NCBI GenBank assembly: GCA_022340485.1
Contig: JAJDNX010000005.1
Coordinates: 1 to 39,970 of the forward strand
Source of the DNA: Gammaproteobacteria bacterium
GTDB lineage: Bacteria; Pseudomonadota; Gammaproteobacteria; UBA9214
Direction of reading: 5' to 3'
Length of the DNA stretch: 39,970 nucleotides
A model generated the notes under the pieces. The model worked only from the letters and a program-made list of their open reading frames with translations, was not told the origin of the DNA and did no database searches. Made by a program: the position numbers and the translations under genes. Positions 1 through 9,020 of this stretch are shown piece by piece (position 1 is the first letter of the stretch; every line of letters starts with the position of its first letter).

Positions 1-2
1 AG

Positions 3-194
3 GTCATGGCAAGCATGCTGCCCGGAACACTCTCTGCCCATCCGCATGTGATCGCGGCCATCGCGGCAGGCCTGCTGTTTGTCTTTGCCTGGCTGGGTGC
101 CGACTGGGCAACCCGCTTTCAGTATGTGGTGATGGCGATCCCGGGGTTTGGCGAGAAGCGCGAAGGGCACCATGCGGCGACGGTGGAGTGCTGA
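3..194 (+). pseudogene. Fragment of an APC/SLC12-like permease, cut by the window start
   Basis: The frame is open from the left window edge and ends at a stop at 194. The stretch LLFVFAWLGADWATRFQYVV reads like one transmembrane helix plus the following loop of amino-acid or cation-chloride permeases, where a similar 'ADxATRxQYxxMA' motif precedes the next helix. After 'VVMAI' the similarity stops and is replaced by a short polar tail (PGFGEKREGHHAATVEC) unlike any permease. A real permease would continue for hundreds of residues, so the gene is truncated at its 3' side. What lies upstream cannot be seen. The family assignment rests on a short motif and is tentative. Confidence 0.4.
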
Positions 195-232
195 AGAAGG
201 AACTGAGATCTGTTCGCAGTCGTGTCAGGGGC

Positions 233-649
233 TCAGTGGCCGGTCAAGGTGCCGCGGCTGCTGTTCGCGGCCGGTGCAGGCCGTTTGAGAAACCAGACCA
301 GCGGCGTCATCACGATAAAGCTCCAGGTCACCAGCCAGAAGGCGTCGACGAAGGCACGCATACCTGCCTGACGATTGAGCTCGCCAGCGAGCTGTTGGGC
401 CGTGAGCGGATCATTAAGCGGCAAACCGTGCGCACTCAGCCAGCTGTGCAAGTCCGGTTTGAAAGGGTTGATGTAACCTCCCAGCATATCCCAATGGTGC
501 TGGGTACGGCGTGTGAGCATCGTGGCGATGACAGAAATACCGATGGATCTGCCTATGGTGCGCATCAGGTTGAACAGACCGGCAGCCTCGGCTGTAGCTT
601 CCCTGGGCAGGGTGTCAAAGGCCAGCGTGGACAATGGCACGAAGATCAT
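233..649 (-). pseudogene. C-terminal remnant of an EmrB-type (DHA2) multidrug MFS permease
   Basis: The 138 residues match the last quarter of EmrB-like 14-helix drug:H+ antiporters. They begin at IFVPLSTLAFDTLP, continue through GLFNLMRTIGRSIGISV (a conserved late helix), a periplasmic loop rich in H/P/L, and the final helix FWLVTWSFIVMTPLVWFLKRP. The family is usually about 500 residues, so roughly 370 N-terminal residues are missing, including the antiporter motif region. Upstream in the same direction lies a piece of an EmrA-like adaptor in another frame. This suggests one deletion that removed the end of emrA and most of emrB. A product of this length could not transport. The start ATG at 649 is internal and probably unused. 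Confidence 0.8.
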
Positions 650-936
650 GCCCCTGTTTCGCCGCGCTGGTCGATGGCTTGCCGGAGCGTTGCCTGTACG
701 GCAGTGACGGTTGCACGTGTGCTTTCACGCTGGGCTTCAGCATGGTCACCATCTGCCCTGGAGACGGTGCCCTCCTGTACCAGCGTCTGTATTCTGCGTG
801 CGTTCTTCGCAGCCTCGTGGTACGCGGCCTGTGCCTGGCTGACCTGCGCTCTCGCCGTTTCGACAGCGGCAGTCGCCGCTGCCACATCCCGCTCCCGTTC
901 CCGGATGGTGAAACGATCCTCACTGTGAGCTTTCAT
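646..936 (-). pseudogene. Coiled-coil fragment of an EmrA/HlyD-type adaptor
   Basis: The 96 residues are a heptad-rich helical hairpin (RERDVAAATAAVETARAQVSQAQ, then RIQTLVQEGTVSRADGDHAEAQ). This is the layout of the alpha-hairpin domain of EmrA/HlyD membrane fusion proteins, including the typical 'LVxxGxVSxxxxDxA' turn. The N-terminal membrane anchor, the lipoyl halves and the beta-barrel are all absent. A TGA lies just upstream of the ATG at 936 in this frame. Its stop overlaps the first codon of the EmrB remnant, but in a different frame. Together the two pieces are the scar of an emrAB operon. Confidence 0.6.
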
Positions 937-1142
937 CGGCAGGGTGTTTATTCACGATGCGCTCGGCGGTATGCAACTCGCTGATTGAAAACGTTTGCAG
1001 TGTCATGTCCTGTCTTATGCGCTCCTGTGCCCGGGAAATGTAAAAGTTATCGGTGACTCCTGCCGGTTATTGCGCATGACGAGTCCCTGATCAATACTGC
1101 ATGTTATCCATTTCACCACACTGGATACTCCGGAAGGAAACC

Positions 1143-1589
1143 ATGCAAATGTACAAGGATGTCACCCGCGGCATACTCTCCGGGCTACTGGCGACCAGTC
1201 TTCTTTCCCTGTTGACGCTGGGTAGTGGGCTGGTGCCGCAGTTTAAACTTGTAACCCTGCTGATTGGCATTACCCGGGCCGTACTGGAAGGCAGCGGCTT
1301 GCCGGCTCCTTTGGCGGGCTGGCTTTGGTTCTTTGCCATCGGCGGCGTTTGGTGGGGAGCCTGGTTCGCGATCATTGCGCCGATAATTCCTGGACGCTCG
1401 TTCGGGATCAAGGGTACAGTGTTCGGGCTCGTTATTGGTTTGGCGGTTATCTGGACAATCATGCCACTTGCGGCAGGTGGGGCACTTGGTATGCAGCTGA
1501 GCTTCTGGCAACCGGTTGTTACCATATCCGAGCATCTCCTCTATGGTTTGTCACTGGGGTTGATCTACAGCTGGCTAAGCAAACACTAA
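1143..1589 (+). CDS. Small four-helix membrane protein, DUF6789-like
   Basis: This 148-residue protein has four predicted membrane segments: GILSGLLATSLLSLLTLGSG, LAGWLWFFAIGGVWWGAWFAIIAP, GTVFGLVIGLAVIWTIMPLAAGG and ISEHLLYGLSLGLIYSWL. The order, spacing and motifs (GWxxHF/FxIGxxxWGxxFA, PIxPGxSxxxKGxxFG, MPxAGxGxxG) recall the DUF6789 family of unknown function. I chose the ATG at 1143 over the upstream in-frame codon at 1101 because GGAAGGAAA lies 4-10 bases before it. Neighbours on both sides are gene remnants, so it has no evident operon partner. It is full length for the family and appears intact. No function can be proposed. Confidence 0.7.
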   Translation: MQMYKDVTRGILSGLLATSLLSLLTLGSGLVPQFKLVTLLIGITRAVLEGSGLPAPLAGWLWFFAIGGVWWGAWFAIIAPIIPGRSFGIKGTVFGLVIGLAVIWTIMPLAAGGALGMQLSFWQPVVTISEHLLYGLSLGLIYSWLSKH

Positions 1590-1766
1590 CGGCTGGTACT
1601 GCTTCAATCCAATAATGACGGATGTGCTTCCGTGGCTATTCAATAAATTTGGTGTCCAGCTTACCTATAGTTCAGCATCCGTTATTATCAGCTTGAAAGA
1701 GCAGTGGCAGTATACCCGATTAGGGATTCGATTTTTTCTGTCTATGTTTGTCTGATACCTGCGACC

Positions 1767-2591
1767 TCAGCGAGCTTCTCGAAGAATATGCTCGGCGAGC
1801 GCCTGGTAATTGCCGCCGAAATGATGGCCGCCGGACATTTTCAGCACCTTCGGCGTGCGCCGGGTCCAGAAATAGTGCAGCGCATCCAGGCCAACACTGG
1901 GAATGCCGTCGGCGGCCAGCGCCTCGGCCAGGGATTTATCGATACTGGCCCAGCCACCATCACCGGAGATTATGACGGCGAAGGTCTTGCCCGGCTGCTT
2001 GACGGGTACCTCGATAAGCGGCAGGTTCGCCAGGCTGGTAGATTTTGCTGACTGCGGTGCATGCGCATCTGCGACCAGTTGATTGAAGCTCTCCTGGAAC
2101 TGTGGCAGCCAGTTGCGCTGTACGGAAAAGCCGTGACCCACCCTGGGCAACTTGACCACCCGGGCCTGGCCAGTTTGCGCGACGAAGTGTGCCACGGTGT
2201 TTGCGTCGCAGACCTGGTCGATGTCCCCCTGCAAGGCAATCCAGGGCGTCGGCAGCTCCGCTACTGGCAGGAAATCATAACCCTTACCGCTGGCACCGGT
2301 GGTGAATTTGAGGCCGCTGCCGCGGCACATCGGTTTGGTCATTGGCAGGTCGGGGCAGAAACCCAGGCTGATGCCGCCACGGAAGGTGTTTGGCGGTCCC
2401 TGCGCGAGGGTGGCATAGACCAGCGTCGCGCCGGAGGAGTAGCCGACCAGTACCGGTGCAACATAGTCCGGAAGGCCGTAGCGCTTTTGCAAAAACTGGC
2501 TCAAGCCCTCGAAATCCGCGGCCGGATAGCTGCAGGCTTCCTTGCCGGACTCAAGACGCTTGAGACAGGCCGTGATATCAATTCCGGCCAC
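1767..2591 (-). pseudogene. acvB: AcvB/VirJ lysyl-phosphatidylglycerol hydrolase remnant (N-terminally truncated, internally deleted)
   Basis: AcvB/VirJ proteins are periplasmic serine hydrolases with two alpha/beta-hydrolase-like halves. The Agrobacterium and Rhizobium members hydrolyse the lysyl-PG made by the adjacent MprF/LpiA enzyme. Here the first half starts abruptly at 'VAGID' with no signal peptide. It retains LVGYSSGATLVYATL, CPDLP and GHGF. The second half retains ISGDGGWASIDKSLAEAL and YFWTRRTP, then jumps directly to KVLKMSGGHHFGGNYQALA, the family's C-terminal end. Roughly 110-130 residues between these points, including the C-terminal GYSxG nucleophile segment, are gone, in frame. 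The only start is an internal GTG at 2591. It lies downstream of mprF and the DUF599 remnant. Very unlikely to be active. Confidence 0.85.
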
Positions 2592-3122
2592 CCGCCGAGC
2601 GTATAGTGTGTGCCGCCGCGCTCGAGAATTTTAACCACGTCTCCGACACTGATTTCCGTGTGGGCATCGGTCGGCAGGTTGATCATGAAACCGGTGTGAT
2701 TGAAGTAGCGTACGGCCAGGGTGAAGTTAAAAAAACGCGAACAGAAAATCTGCGCCCAGCAGGATGAGTTTGCCGAGCCATAAACCGGGATGATCGTTGC
2801 CGAAATGGTTGATTAGCAGCGACAGCTCGCCCTGTTTGTCCGCGGTAATCGCCAGATTGAAGATCCCCAGCCCGATCAGGATGGCGGTGGAAGCGAGGAA
2901 GGTCGCCGCCATGGTCCAGTTGCGCAGGGTTTGAATCGCCAGGATATCCTTATTACTCTGCATTATATTATGTACCCACAAGGCGCGTATGCGATGCGCC
3001 AGCCCCAGGGAGGTGCTCAGGGGGTCGCTGCGTATTTTGTGGTAGAGATACACGTGGTACATAAGCAACAGCAGCAATGCCACGGGGCTCAAGCCAAACT
3101 CAATGTGACGCAGCATGTCCAT
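2592..3122 (-). pseudogene. DUF599 membrane protein, frameshifted and 3'-truncated
   Basis: Translation from ATG 3122 gives a DUF599-type protein: VALLLLLMYHVYLYHKIRSDPL, then the hallmark ILAIQTLRNWTMAATFLAS, and two more hydrophobic helices. It stops at 'FLFAFF' inside a run of seven T (plus-strand A run 2729-2735). Removing one T continues the family sequence as NFTLAVRYFNHTGFMIN, then DVVKILERGGTHYTLG, where DUF599 proteins go on with 'MRGYYLA' and a last helix. That final part is replaced by the acvB remnant, out of frame. There are thus two lesions: a homopolymer frameshift and a deletion fusion. The gene starts 15 bp after the mprF stop, so it was probably in the mprF operon. DUF599 function is unknown. 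Confidence 0.8.
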
Positions 3123-3137
3123 ACTGTTGTTTCCTGT

Positions 3138-5816
3138 CTAGTCGGATTTGAAAAATATGCGCCGGTAGCCGCCTGCAATCAATGCGGCGCTGTCCATCAG
3201 CAGCAAGGGCAACGGAGTGAGGGCGGGGTAGGCGAGGTAGGCGCTGCGCCATTCGGGGTGAAACTTCTCCTTGAAGCTGCGCAGCCCCTTGTAATTATAA
3301 AAGCGGTTGCCGTACTCGAAGGCCAGGCGGGCGACTCTCTCTCCGGCGCGCGCATAGCGACTTTCACCCACGCCGGCAAGTGGCGCCATGCCCAGGTTGA
3401 AGTACTGATAACCCTGTTCCCTCGCATACTGAATCAGCTCGACAAACAGATAATCCATGGTGTCGTGCGGTGCATCAGAGTGGTAGCGCATCAGGTCGAT
3501 ACTCAGTTCCGTGTGACTGCCATAGTCCGGCACCACGTTGGTGAAGGCAACGATGCGCTGCTGCACCCTGATCACGGCGACAGGACTGCGACCCAGATAG
3601 GCTTCATTGTAATTACCCAACGAGAATCCCTTTTCGGCAGCGCCGCGCTCGGACAGCCAGGCGTTTGAAATGGCGCGCAATTGCGGCCAGATGTCATCAC
3701 CGAGCGGCTGCTCGAGCAGTTCAAACACTGCGCCACCGCGCCTGGCGCGATTGACGCTGTGGCGCAGTGATTCTCCGCGTTTACCCGTGGTGGTGAAGGT
3801 CGCCAGCTCAACCACCGCCTTTTCGCCCAGCTTGAACAAGGCGAAACCGGCATCGTGATAGCGGTGCATATGGGTTGCGCTGACTTCATAGAGGCACGGG
3901 GTCAGGTTATGCCGGTCGGCATGGTCGCGGAATGCAATGATGGCGGCATCGAAATCATCCACATCGCCACAGGGGTCACCGAGCGCGAACAGGCGCTCGC
4001 GTATCTGCGCGTACTGGATGAATGCCTTGCGAGAGGGTGACCACAACAGGGATTTGTCGCCGAGAAACAGCAGGTGGGCAAACTCGCTGCCGCCGTACTG
4101 ATTCAAAACGGCCTCGGCCTCGCCCAGCGTCTGTGAGTCAGGACCGGCGGGTACTGTTCTGGGGCGCTGAAAGAATGACCAGCCAATGAATCCGGTGGCC
4201 ATCGCGGCGGCGATCAGCAGGCCACGCGCGAATCGCGGTGCCTCCTGGGTGGGCGCGAAACGCGAAAGGTGCTCCCATCCCAGCGGAATATTGCCATGTA
4301 CCCAGTCACCCAGCCAGGCAAAGCCAATCACGGCTATGACGAGCCCCGCCAGCCATATCAGACTGCGGGGACTCAGCAGCGGATAACTCGCGCGGTAGAA
4401 ACGGCCACGCTGACGCCTGAGCAGCAGGGCCACGGTGAGCAGTATAATCGCCTCCTCGTAATCGATACCCTTGAGAAAGCTGAAAAGTGCACCGCTGATG
4501 AGCAAGCCCAGGGTCAGAAGGTAGGCGTTGCGAACCTGTTCGGCAATACCGCGCGACAGCGCGATGAGCAGCACGCCGGTCGCAATCGACAGCAGATGTG
4601 AAATCTCGATGGCTGCAAGCGGCACATAACTGTGTAATATCGCGAGGCGATTGCTCAGGGCTGGAAAGGCAGCGGAGGCGAGCAGCACTACACCCGCACC
4701 GAAGGTCAGGTAGGCCAGTGCCCGTACACCGAGGGAGGCGAGTACATCTAACGGCAATCTCAGCAGTGCCGGTAACTTGCTATCGCCCCACTGGCGTGCC
4801 AGCGCCGTGTGCTGCCAGTGTTGCGGCAGCGCCAGCTTGTCCGCACCCAGGTAAACCGCGATGAGCCAGGGCACCAGGTAATAGCAGAGGCGATACACAA
4901 GTACACCCGAGACCAGGGTTTCCGTCCCTGTGGCGAAGGGTGCAAGCAACACCACCAGCGCGGTGTCGAATACACCCAGTCCGCCCGGAATCAGGCTCAG
5001 AATGCCAAGTGTGGAGGCCAGCACAAAACCGGAGAGAAACTGCGGCCAGGGTATGGCAGCGCCACTGAATTCGAGTGCAACCCAGGCAGCCGTTGCGGCA
5101 ATCAGCCAGTCCAGGGTCGAGATGGCGATCAGCCCTGCGAGCGACACTGCCGTTTGGGGTGCAAGACCGCGGAGCAGGCGCGCAAACATCCCTTTGTATA
5201 ATGTGAGCAGGTAGAACGGGAGATAGGCGGCAAATAGGCCAAGCGCCAACCAGGCAGTCCAGGCCGGGATCGGCAGTCGCTCTGTACCCGGTCCACCGGT
5301 GAGCAGCAGCGGCCAGCTCATTACTGCCAGGCCTGTCGGTACGGAAGCCATGATCAACGCCGAAAACGATGCGGCCCGCCGCGCGTCGATGCCTTCAGCA
5401 CCAAGCAGCAGCATGCGGATGCCTGATCCCGCCAGGCCGGAGAAGCCAACGAGGTTATTGAATGCGTTGGCGATCCAGGCGTTACGGATCAGTGTGGGCA
5501 GTGCGAGCCCCAGACCAAATACACGCGCGGCACGCCAGTCGTACAGGCTCATCGCCAGTATGCCTGACAGGGCAACCAGCTGGATGATCAGCAGCTGGGA
5601 CAGGGTGAGCGCCTGCAGCACCGCGCGCACGGCGTGAATATCAAGTCCACGCAGCTCGCGGGCCGCGAGTGCCGCGATGATTACAAGGAATACCGCCGGC
5701 AACAAGCGTTGGATCCAGCGCAGTAGTTGAGAGGATGCAGTGTCCGCCATGTCGCTGGGCTGTGTCCCGGTTGTCGGGTCGACCCGGTGCGTGTTCAGGT
5801 GCTTACTGGAATGCAT
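3138..5816 (-). CDS. mprF: Bifunctional lysyl-phosphatidylglycerol synthase/flippase MprF
   Basis: MprF transfers lysine (or alanine) from aminoacyl-tRNA to phosphatidylglycerol at the inner membrane and flips the product outward, lowering surface negative charge. The N-terminal ~540 residues form many membrane helices (for example FLVIIAALAARE, LLSLIPGGLGVFDTALVVLLAP and a helix block near residues 390-540), matching the flippase domain. The C-terminal ~330 residues are the DUF2156 synthase: LLFLGDKSLLWSP, SLRHSVNRARRGGA, YQYFNLGMAPLAG and LRSFKEKFHPEW. At 892 residues it is close to the family's 840-880. ATG 5816 has AGG at a suitable distance; an in-frame TTG at 5840 and ATG near residue 23 are alternatives. 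DUF599 and acvB remnants follow directly, so the matching hydrolase appears lost. Substrate amino acid cannot be read from sequence. Confidence 0.93.
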   Translation of the reverse strand: MHSSKHLNTHRVDPTTGTQPSDMADTASSQLLRWIQRLLPAVFLVIIAALAARELRGLDIHAVRAVLQALTLSQLLIIQLVALSGILAMSLYDWRAARVFGLGLALPTLIRNAWIANAFNNLVGFSGLAGSGIRMLLLGAEGIDARRAASFSALIMASVPTGLAVMSWPLLLTGGPGTERLPIPAWTAWLALGLFAAYLPFYLLTLYKGMFARLLRGLAPQTAVSLAGLIAISTLDWLIAATAAWVALEFSGAAIPWPQFLSGFVLASTLGILSLIPGGLGVFDTALVVLLAPFATGTETLVSGVLVYRLCYYLVPWLIAVYLGADKLALPQHWQHTALARQWGDSKLPALLRLPLDVLASLGVRALAYLTFGAGVVLLASAAFPALSNRLAILHSYVPLAAIEISHLLSIATGVLLIALSRGIAEQVRNAYLLTLGLLISGALFSFLKGIDYEEAIILLTVALLLRRQRGRFYRASYPLLSPRSLIWLAGLVIAVIGFAWLGDWVHGNIPLGWEHLSRFAPTQEAPRFARGLLIAAAMATGFIGWSFFQRPRTVPAGPDSQTLGEAEAVLNQYGGSEFAHLLFLGDKSLLWSPSRKAFIQYAQIRERLFALGDPCGDVDDFDAAIIAFRDHADRHNLTPCLYEVSATHMHRYHDAGFALFKLGEKAVVELATFTTTGKRGESLRHSVNRARRGGAVFELLEQPLGDDIWPQLRAISNAWLSERGAAEKGFSLGNYNEAYLGRSPVAVIRVQQRIVAFTNVVPDYGSHTELSIDLMRYHSDAPHDTMDYLFVELIQYAREQGYQYFNLGMAPLAGVGESRYARAGERVARLAFEYGNRFYNYKGLRSFKEKFHPEWRSAYLAYPALTPLPLLLMDSAALIAGGYRRIFFKSD

Positions 5817-5969
5817 AGGCCTGAAGCTGGCTATTCTCAAGTGAGGTTAGGGTCGGATCGGTATCGTCCCTGATGAACAGACACCCAGAATACCACGGCT
5901 TGTCTCCTGACACGCGTTCCCGGTATGGCGAAAAGCATTGGTGTCTCGTTGCGGCCTTCGAGTGGCCCG

Positions 5970-8900
5970 TTACTCCGAGACACTGACCTCGCCTTTCAGC
6001 AGGTGGAACACCACCGGCATGGCGATCAGCACCAGCGGCAGTTGCACCAGCAATCCGGCGATAATGGCGATGGCCAGTGGCTGCTGCATGGCAGATCCCT
6101 GACCCAGGGCCAGGGCAAGCGGCAGCAGTGCGAGTATTGCGGCCAGTGTCGTCATGGTGATCGGACGCAGTCGTTTGCGCCCGGACTCGACCAGCGCCGC
6201 CATGTGCGCGAGTCCGTTGCGGCGTTGTTCATAAAGTTCGGAAAAATAGAAGATCGATACCTCGGTGATGATCCCGACGATCATGGTCATGCCCATCATG
6301 GCGGTGATGTTGAGTTCTGTACCGGTAACCCACAGGCCAGTAAAGACGCCGCCCAGCGCCAGCAGTGGCATCAGCAGAATTGAAATCGCGACCCGGAAAC
6401 GCTCGTACAGGAACAGCAGCAACACAAACACCAGGGCCAGCGCGGCAAAAAATACGGCAATCAGGCCTTTGAAGGCAATCTGCTGCTGTTGATAGAGCCC
6501 GCCCAGTTCATAGTACACATCGGCGGGCAGCATGCCAGGTTGTGCCAGTACCTGCTTGACTTCACGAATGGTGGAACCCAGGTCTCGCCCACTGATACGA
6601 CCGGTGACAGCGATCATGCGCTTGAGATTGTCACGCATAATCTGCGGCTGGCCGATTTCAGTCCTGACGGTTGCGATGCGCTTCAACGGGACGCGATGGC
6701 CATCCGGTGCGCGCAGCCATAGCTGCTCGATTTGTTCGCTATAGCGCCGGGCCTCGGGTGGAACCCAGACACGGACGCCGATGAATTTGATGTCTTTCTG
6801 AACCTGGGTCGTCACCAGGCCTTCGAACCAGGCCTGTAGTTGCCGGGTGACCTCGTCGGGGTCGATGCCTTCGAGGGCGGCCTTGTCGCGTTCAACTTGT
6901 ATGTTGAGCGCATTACCTGCCACAACGATACCGTCGTTGACATCGACTACGCCGGCTATTTTTGTAATGGCATCAGCGACCTTTGGCGCAGTACCCAGCA
7001 AATCATCGAACTTGTCGCCATAGAGTTTGATTTCGATCGGCTGCGGCACGGCAGTCAGGTCACCGATCAGGTCTTCCATCAGCAGTGCCATCTCAACCTC
7101 CAGGCCGGGTACCTCGTTCTCAACCCGATCACGAATGTTATCCATCACCTGGTCGATCGGTAGACGCGGCAGCGGTTTCAGGCGCACGAAGAAATCACCT
7201 TCATTGGCCTCCGTGAGTCCGCCGCCGAGCTGTGCGCCGCTGCGTCGTGAATAGGTTTGTACATTTTGATCAGCGGTGAGGATGGTTTCAACCTGCCGAA
7301 GCAGGCGGTCCGCCTCGGTCAGCGAGGTGCCGGACGCTGCACGGTAGTCGAGGATGAACCCGCCTTCGTCCATGTGTGGTATGAAGCCTGAACCGACCTG
7401 GTGGTAAGCGAACCCCCCGATGATGAGGAGCGGCACCAGTCCGGCAGCCAGCCACACGGGTCGTAGCAGCATCGCAGTGAGGGTTCGGGTATAGATCTGC
7501 AGGATGCGTTCGAACAGCGGGCCGCTGTCCTCGCGTTCGGCATCGGTTGTTTTCAGCAGGTGTTCGGCCAGCAACGGTACTGCCAGCCAGGTAATCAGAA
7601 AGGATATAAACAATGAGGTCGCCATGGTCAGCGACAAGGCCTTGAAGAAGGCACCGGTCACGCCACTCAGGAAAGCCAGGGGGGCAAAAATCACGATAGT
7701 CGCCGCCGATGAACCTGCCAGTGGCACGGAAAACTCGACGGCAGCCTCGCGCACCGTGTGCGCCAGCTCCCCCGGCCGTTCCCGCAGGCGGCGCACCAAG
7801 TGTTCGATCATGACAATTGCGTCATCAACGATCAGCCCCACTGCAGCGGCCATGCCACCGAGTGTCATGATGTTGAAACTCATATTCAGCGTGTGGAGCA
7901 GCAACACGGCGGTTGCCAGCACGGAGGGAACCACAATGATCGCGATAAAGGTGATCCTGGCACTGCGCAGGAATAGCAGCAGCACAACGGCCGCGAGCAC
8001 AGCACCGATCAGGATCGAATCGCGTACACTGCTGGCCGAGGCGACGATCAACTCACTCTGGTCATACCAGTTCGCGATGCTTACGTCTTCTGGCAGGGTG
8101 TGGCGATAGCTTGCAAGGCGTGCCTGTACATCGTGGACGATATGTACGGTGTTGCTGCCCGGCTGCTGGTAGATCTGAACCAGTACCGCATCGTGACCAT
8201 CGGCTGTCACTCGCAGCCATTGTGGTGCGGTGCTGCGGTAGACTCGGGCAATATCATCGAGCCGGACCAGGCCATTTTCACCGCTCTTGAGTACCGTATT
8301 TTCAATATCCGAGAGAGAGCGAATACGGGTATCGGATATCATAAGATAAAGTTTGTCGTGATCTTCCAGTCGCCCGATGGCCTGCAGGATGTTGGTTGCC
8401 GAGACGGCGGTCGCGACGTCACTGAAGCTTAGTCCGTAGGCCTGCAATTTTTCCGGATCGAGCTCGACGCGGTACTCGGCTTCCTCGCCGCCCATCACTG
8501 AAACGCGTGCAACCCCGTCGATAGCCGAAAGCAGGGGGATCAGCTGGTACTGACCGATGTCACGCAAGGCAACCTTTGACTCGGTCGCAGAGGTGAGGCT
8601 GAAGGCTGCGATCGGGAACACGGTAGGGTCCATGCGAAGGACATTGAATGAGGTGCCCGGTGGCAATGCCGGCAAGACCTGGTTGACGGCCGATTCCACC
8701 TGCAGCATGGCGGAGATCATGTCCTCACCCCAGTTGAAGTTGATGGATAATTGCGCACTGCCGCGGCTGGTGGTCGAGCGCAGGCCGGCAACACCCGGCA
8801 CCGAGCGTACCACTTCCTCGACTGGCCGGGTTACCGCGATGACCATCTGATCGGCAGGACGGTCCGCGGTTTCCAGTGAAACCACGATGCGTGGAAAATC

Positions 8901-9020
8901 GACGTGCGGGAACAGGGCGACCGGCAGGCGCAGTGCCGCTGCAAGACCGGCAACAGCCAGCAACGCGACCAGAAACAGAATAGAGCGCCGGTGACCGGCT
9001 GCCCAGTGGGCAAGGCTCAC
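5970..9020 (-). CDS. RND efflux pump, inner-membrane permease subunit
   Basis: This 1016-residue protein is the proton-driven pump of a tripartite exporter. It shows the RND layout: helix 1 (ILFLVALLAVAGLAAALRLPV), a periplasmic porter domain (TRPVEEVVRSVPGV), helices 2-6 with the proton-relay GGMAAAVGLIVDDAIVMIEH (Asp pair), a second porter domain, and helices 8-12. TM10 reads MIVGIITEVSIFYFSE, with Glu near the site where AcrB has Lys940. This variant is, to my knowledge, typical of a CzcA-like/HAE1 subfamily. The start overlaps the adaptor stop by 4 bp (ATGA), so the two are translationally coupled. Substrate is unknown; multidrug or metal are both possible. Confidence 0.93.
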   Translation of the reverse strand: MSLAHWAAGHRRSILFLVALLAVAGLAAALRLPVALFPHVDFPRIVVSLETADRPADQMVIAVTRPVEEVVRSVPGVAGLRSTTSRGSAQLSINFNWGEDMISAMLQVESAVNQVLPALPPGTSFNVLRMDPTVFPIAAFSLTSATESKVALRDIGQYQLIPLLSAIDGVARVSVMGGEEAEYRVELDPEKLQAYGLSFSDVATAVSATNILQAIGRLEDHDKLYLMISDTRIRSLSDIENTVLKSGENGLVRLDDIARVYRSTAPQWLRVTADGHDAVLVQIYQQPGSNTVHIVHDVQARLASYRHTLPEDVSIANWYDQSELIVASASSVRDSILIGAVLAAVVLLLFLRSARITFIAIIVVPSVLATAVLLLHTLNMSFNIMTLGGMAAAVGLIVDDAIVMIEHLVRRLRERPGELAHTVREAAVEFSVPLAGSSAATIVIFAPLAFLSGVTGAFFKALSLTMATSLFISFLITWLAVPLLAEHLLKTTDAEREDSGPLFERILQIYTRTLTAMLLRPVWLAAGLVPLLIIGGFAYHQVGSGFIPHMDEGGFILDYRAASGTSLTEADRLLRQVETILTADQNVQTYSRRSGAQLGGGLTEANEGDFFVRLKPLPRLPIDQVMDNIRDRVENEVPGLEVEMALLMEDLIGDLTAVPQPIEIKLYGDKFDDLLGTAPKVADAITKIAGVVDVNDGIVVAGNALNIQVERDKAALEGIDPDEVTRQLQAWFEGLVTTQVQKDIKFIGVRVWVPPEARRYSEQIEQLWLRAPDGHRVPLKRIATVRTEIGQPQIMRDNLKRMIAVTGRISGRDLGSTIREVKQVLAQPGMLPADVYYELGGLYQQQQIAFKGLIAVFFAALALVFVLLLFLYERFRVAISILLMPLLALGGVFTGLWVTGTELNITAMMGMTMIVGIITEVSIFYFSELYEQRRNGLAHMAALVESGRKRLRPITMTTLAAILALLPLALALGQGSAMQQPLAIAIIAGLLVQLPLVLIAMPVVFHLLKGEVSVSE

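Noticed and set aside
188-928. 246-aa plus-strand ORF over the emr remnants
   Set aside because: It is antisense to recognisable EmrA/EmrB sequence and its translation is Arg/Ser/Cys-rich with no family features.
920-1006. 28-residue minus-strand ORF (MTLQTFSISELH...)
   Set aside because: It is very short, overlaps the emrA remnant and has no family match; it may be another truncated gene start but cannot be supported.
1611-1690. Imperfect inverted repeat (AATAATGACGGATG / CATCCGTTATTAT) as a small mobile element
   Set aside because: Only 12 of 14 bases match, there is no target duplication and there is no second copy in the window.
2061-2606. 181-aa plus-strand ORF
   Set aside because: It is antisense to the acvB remnant, whose protein motifs are clear.
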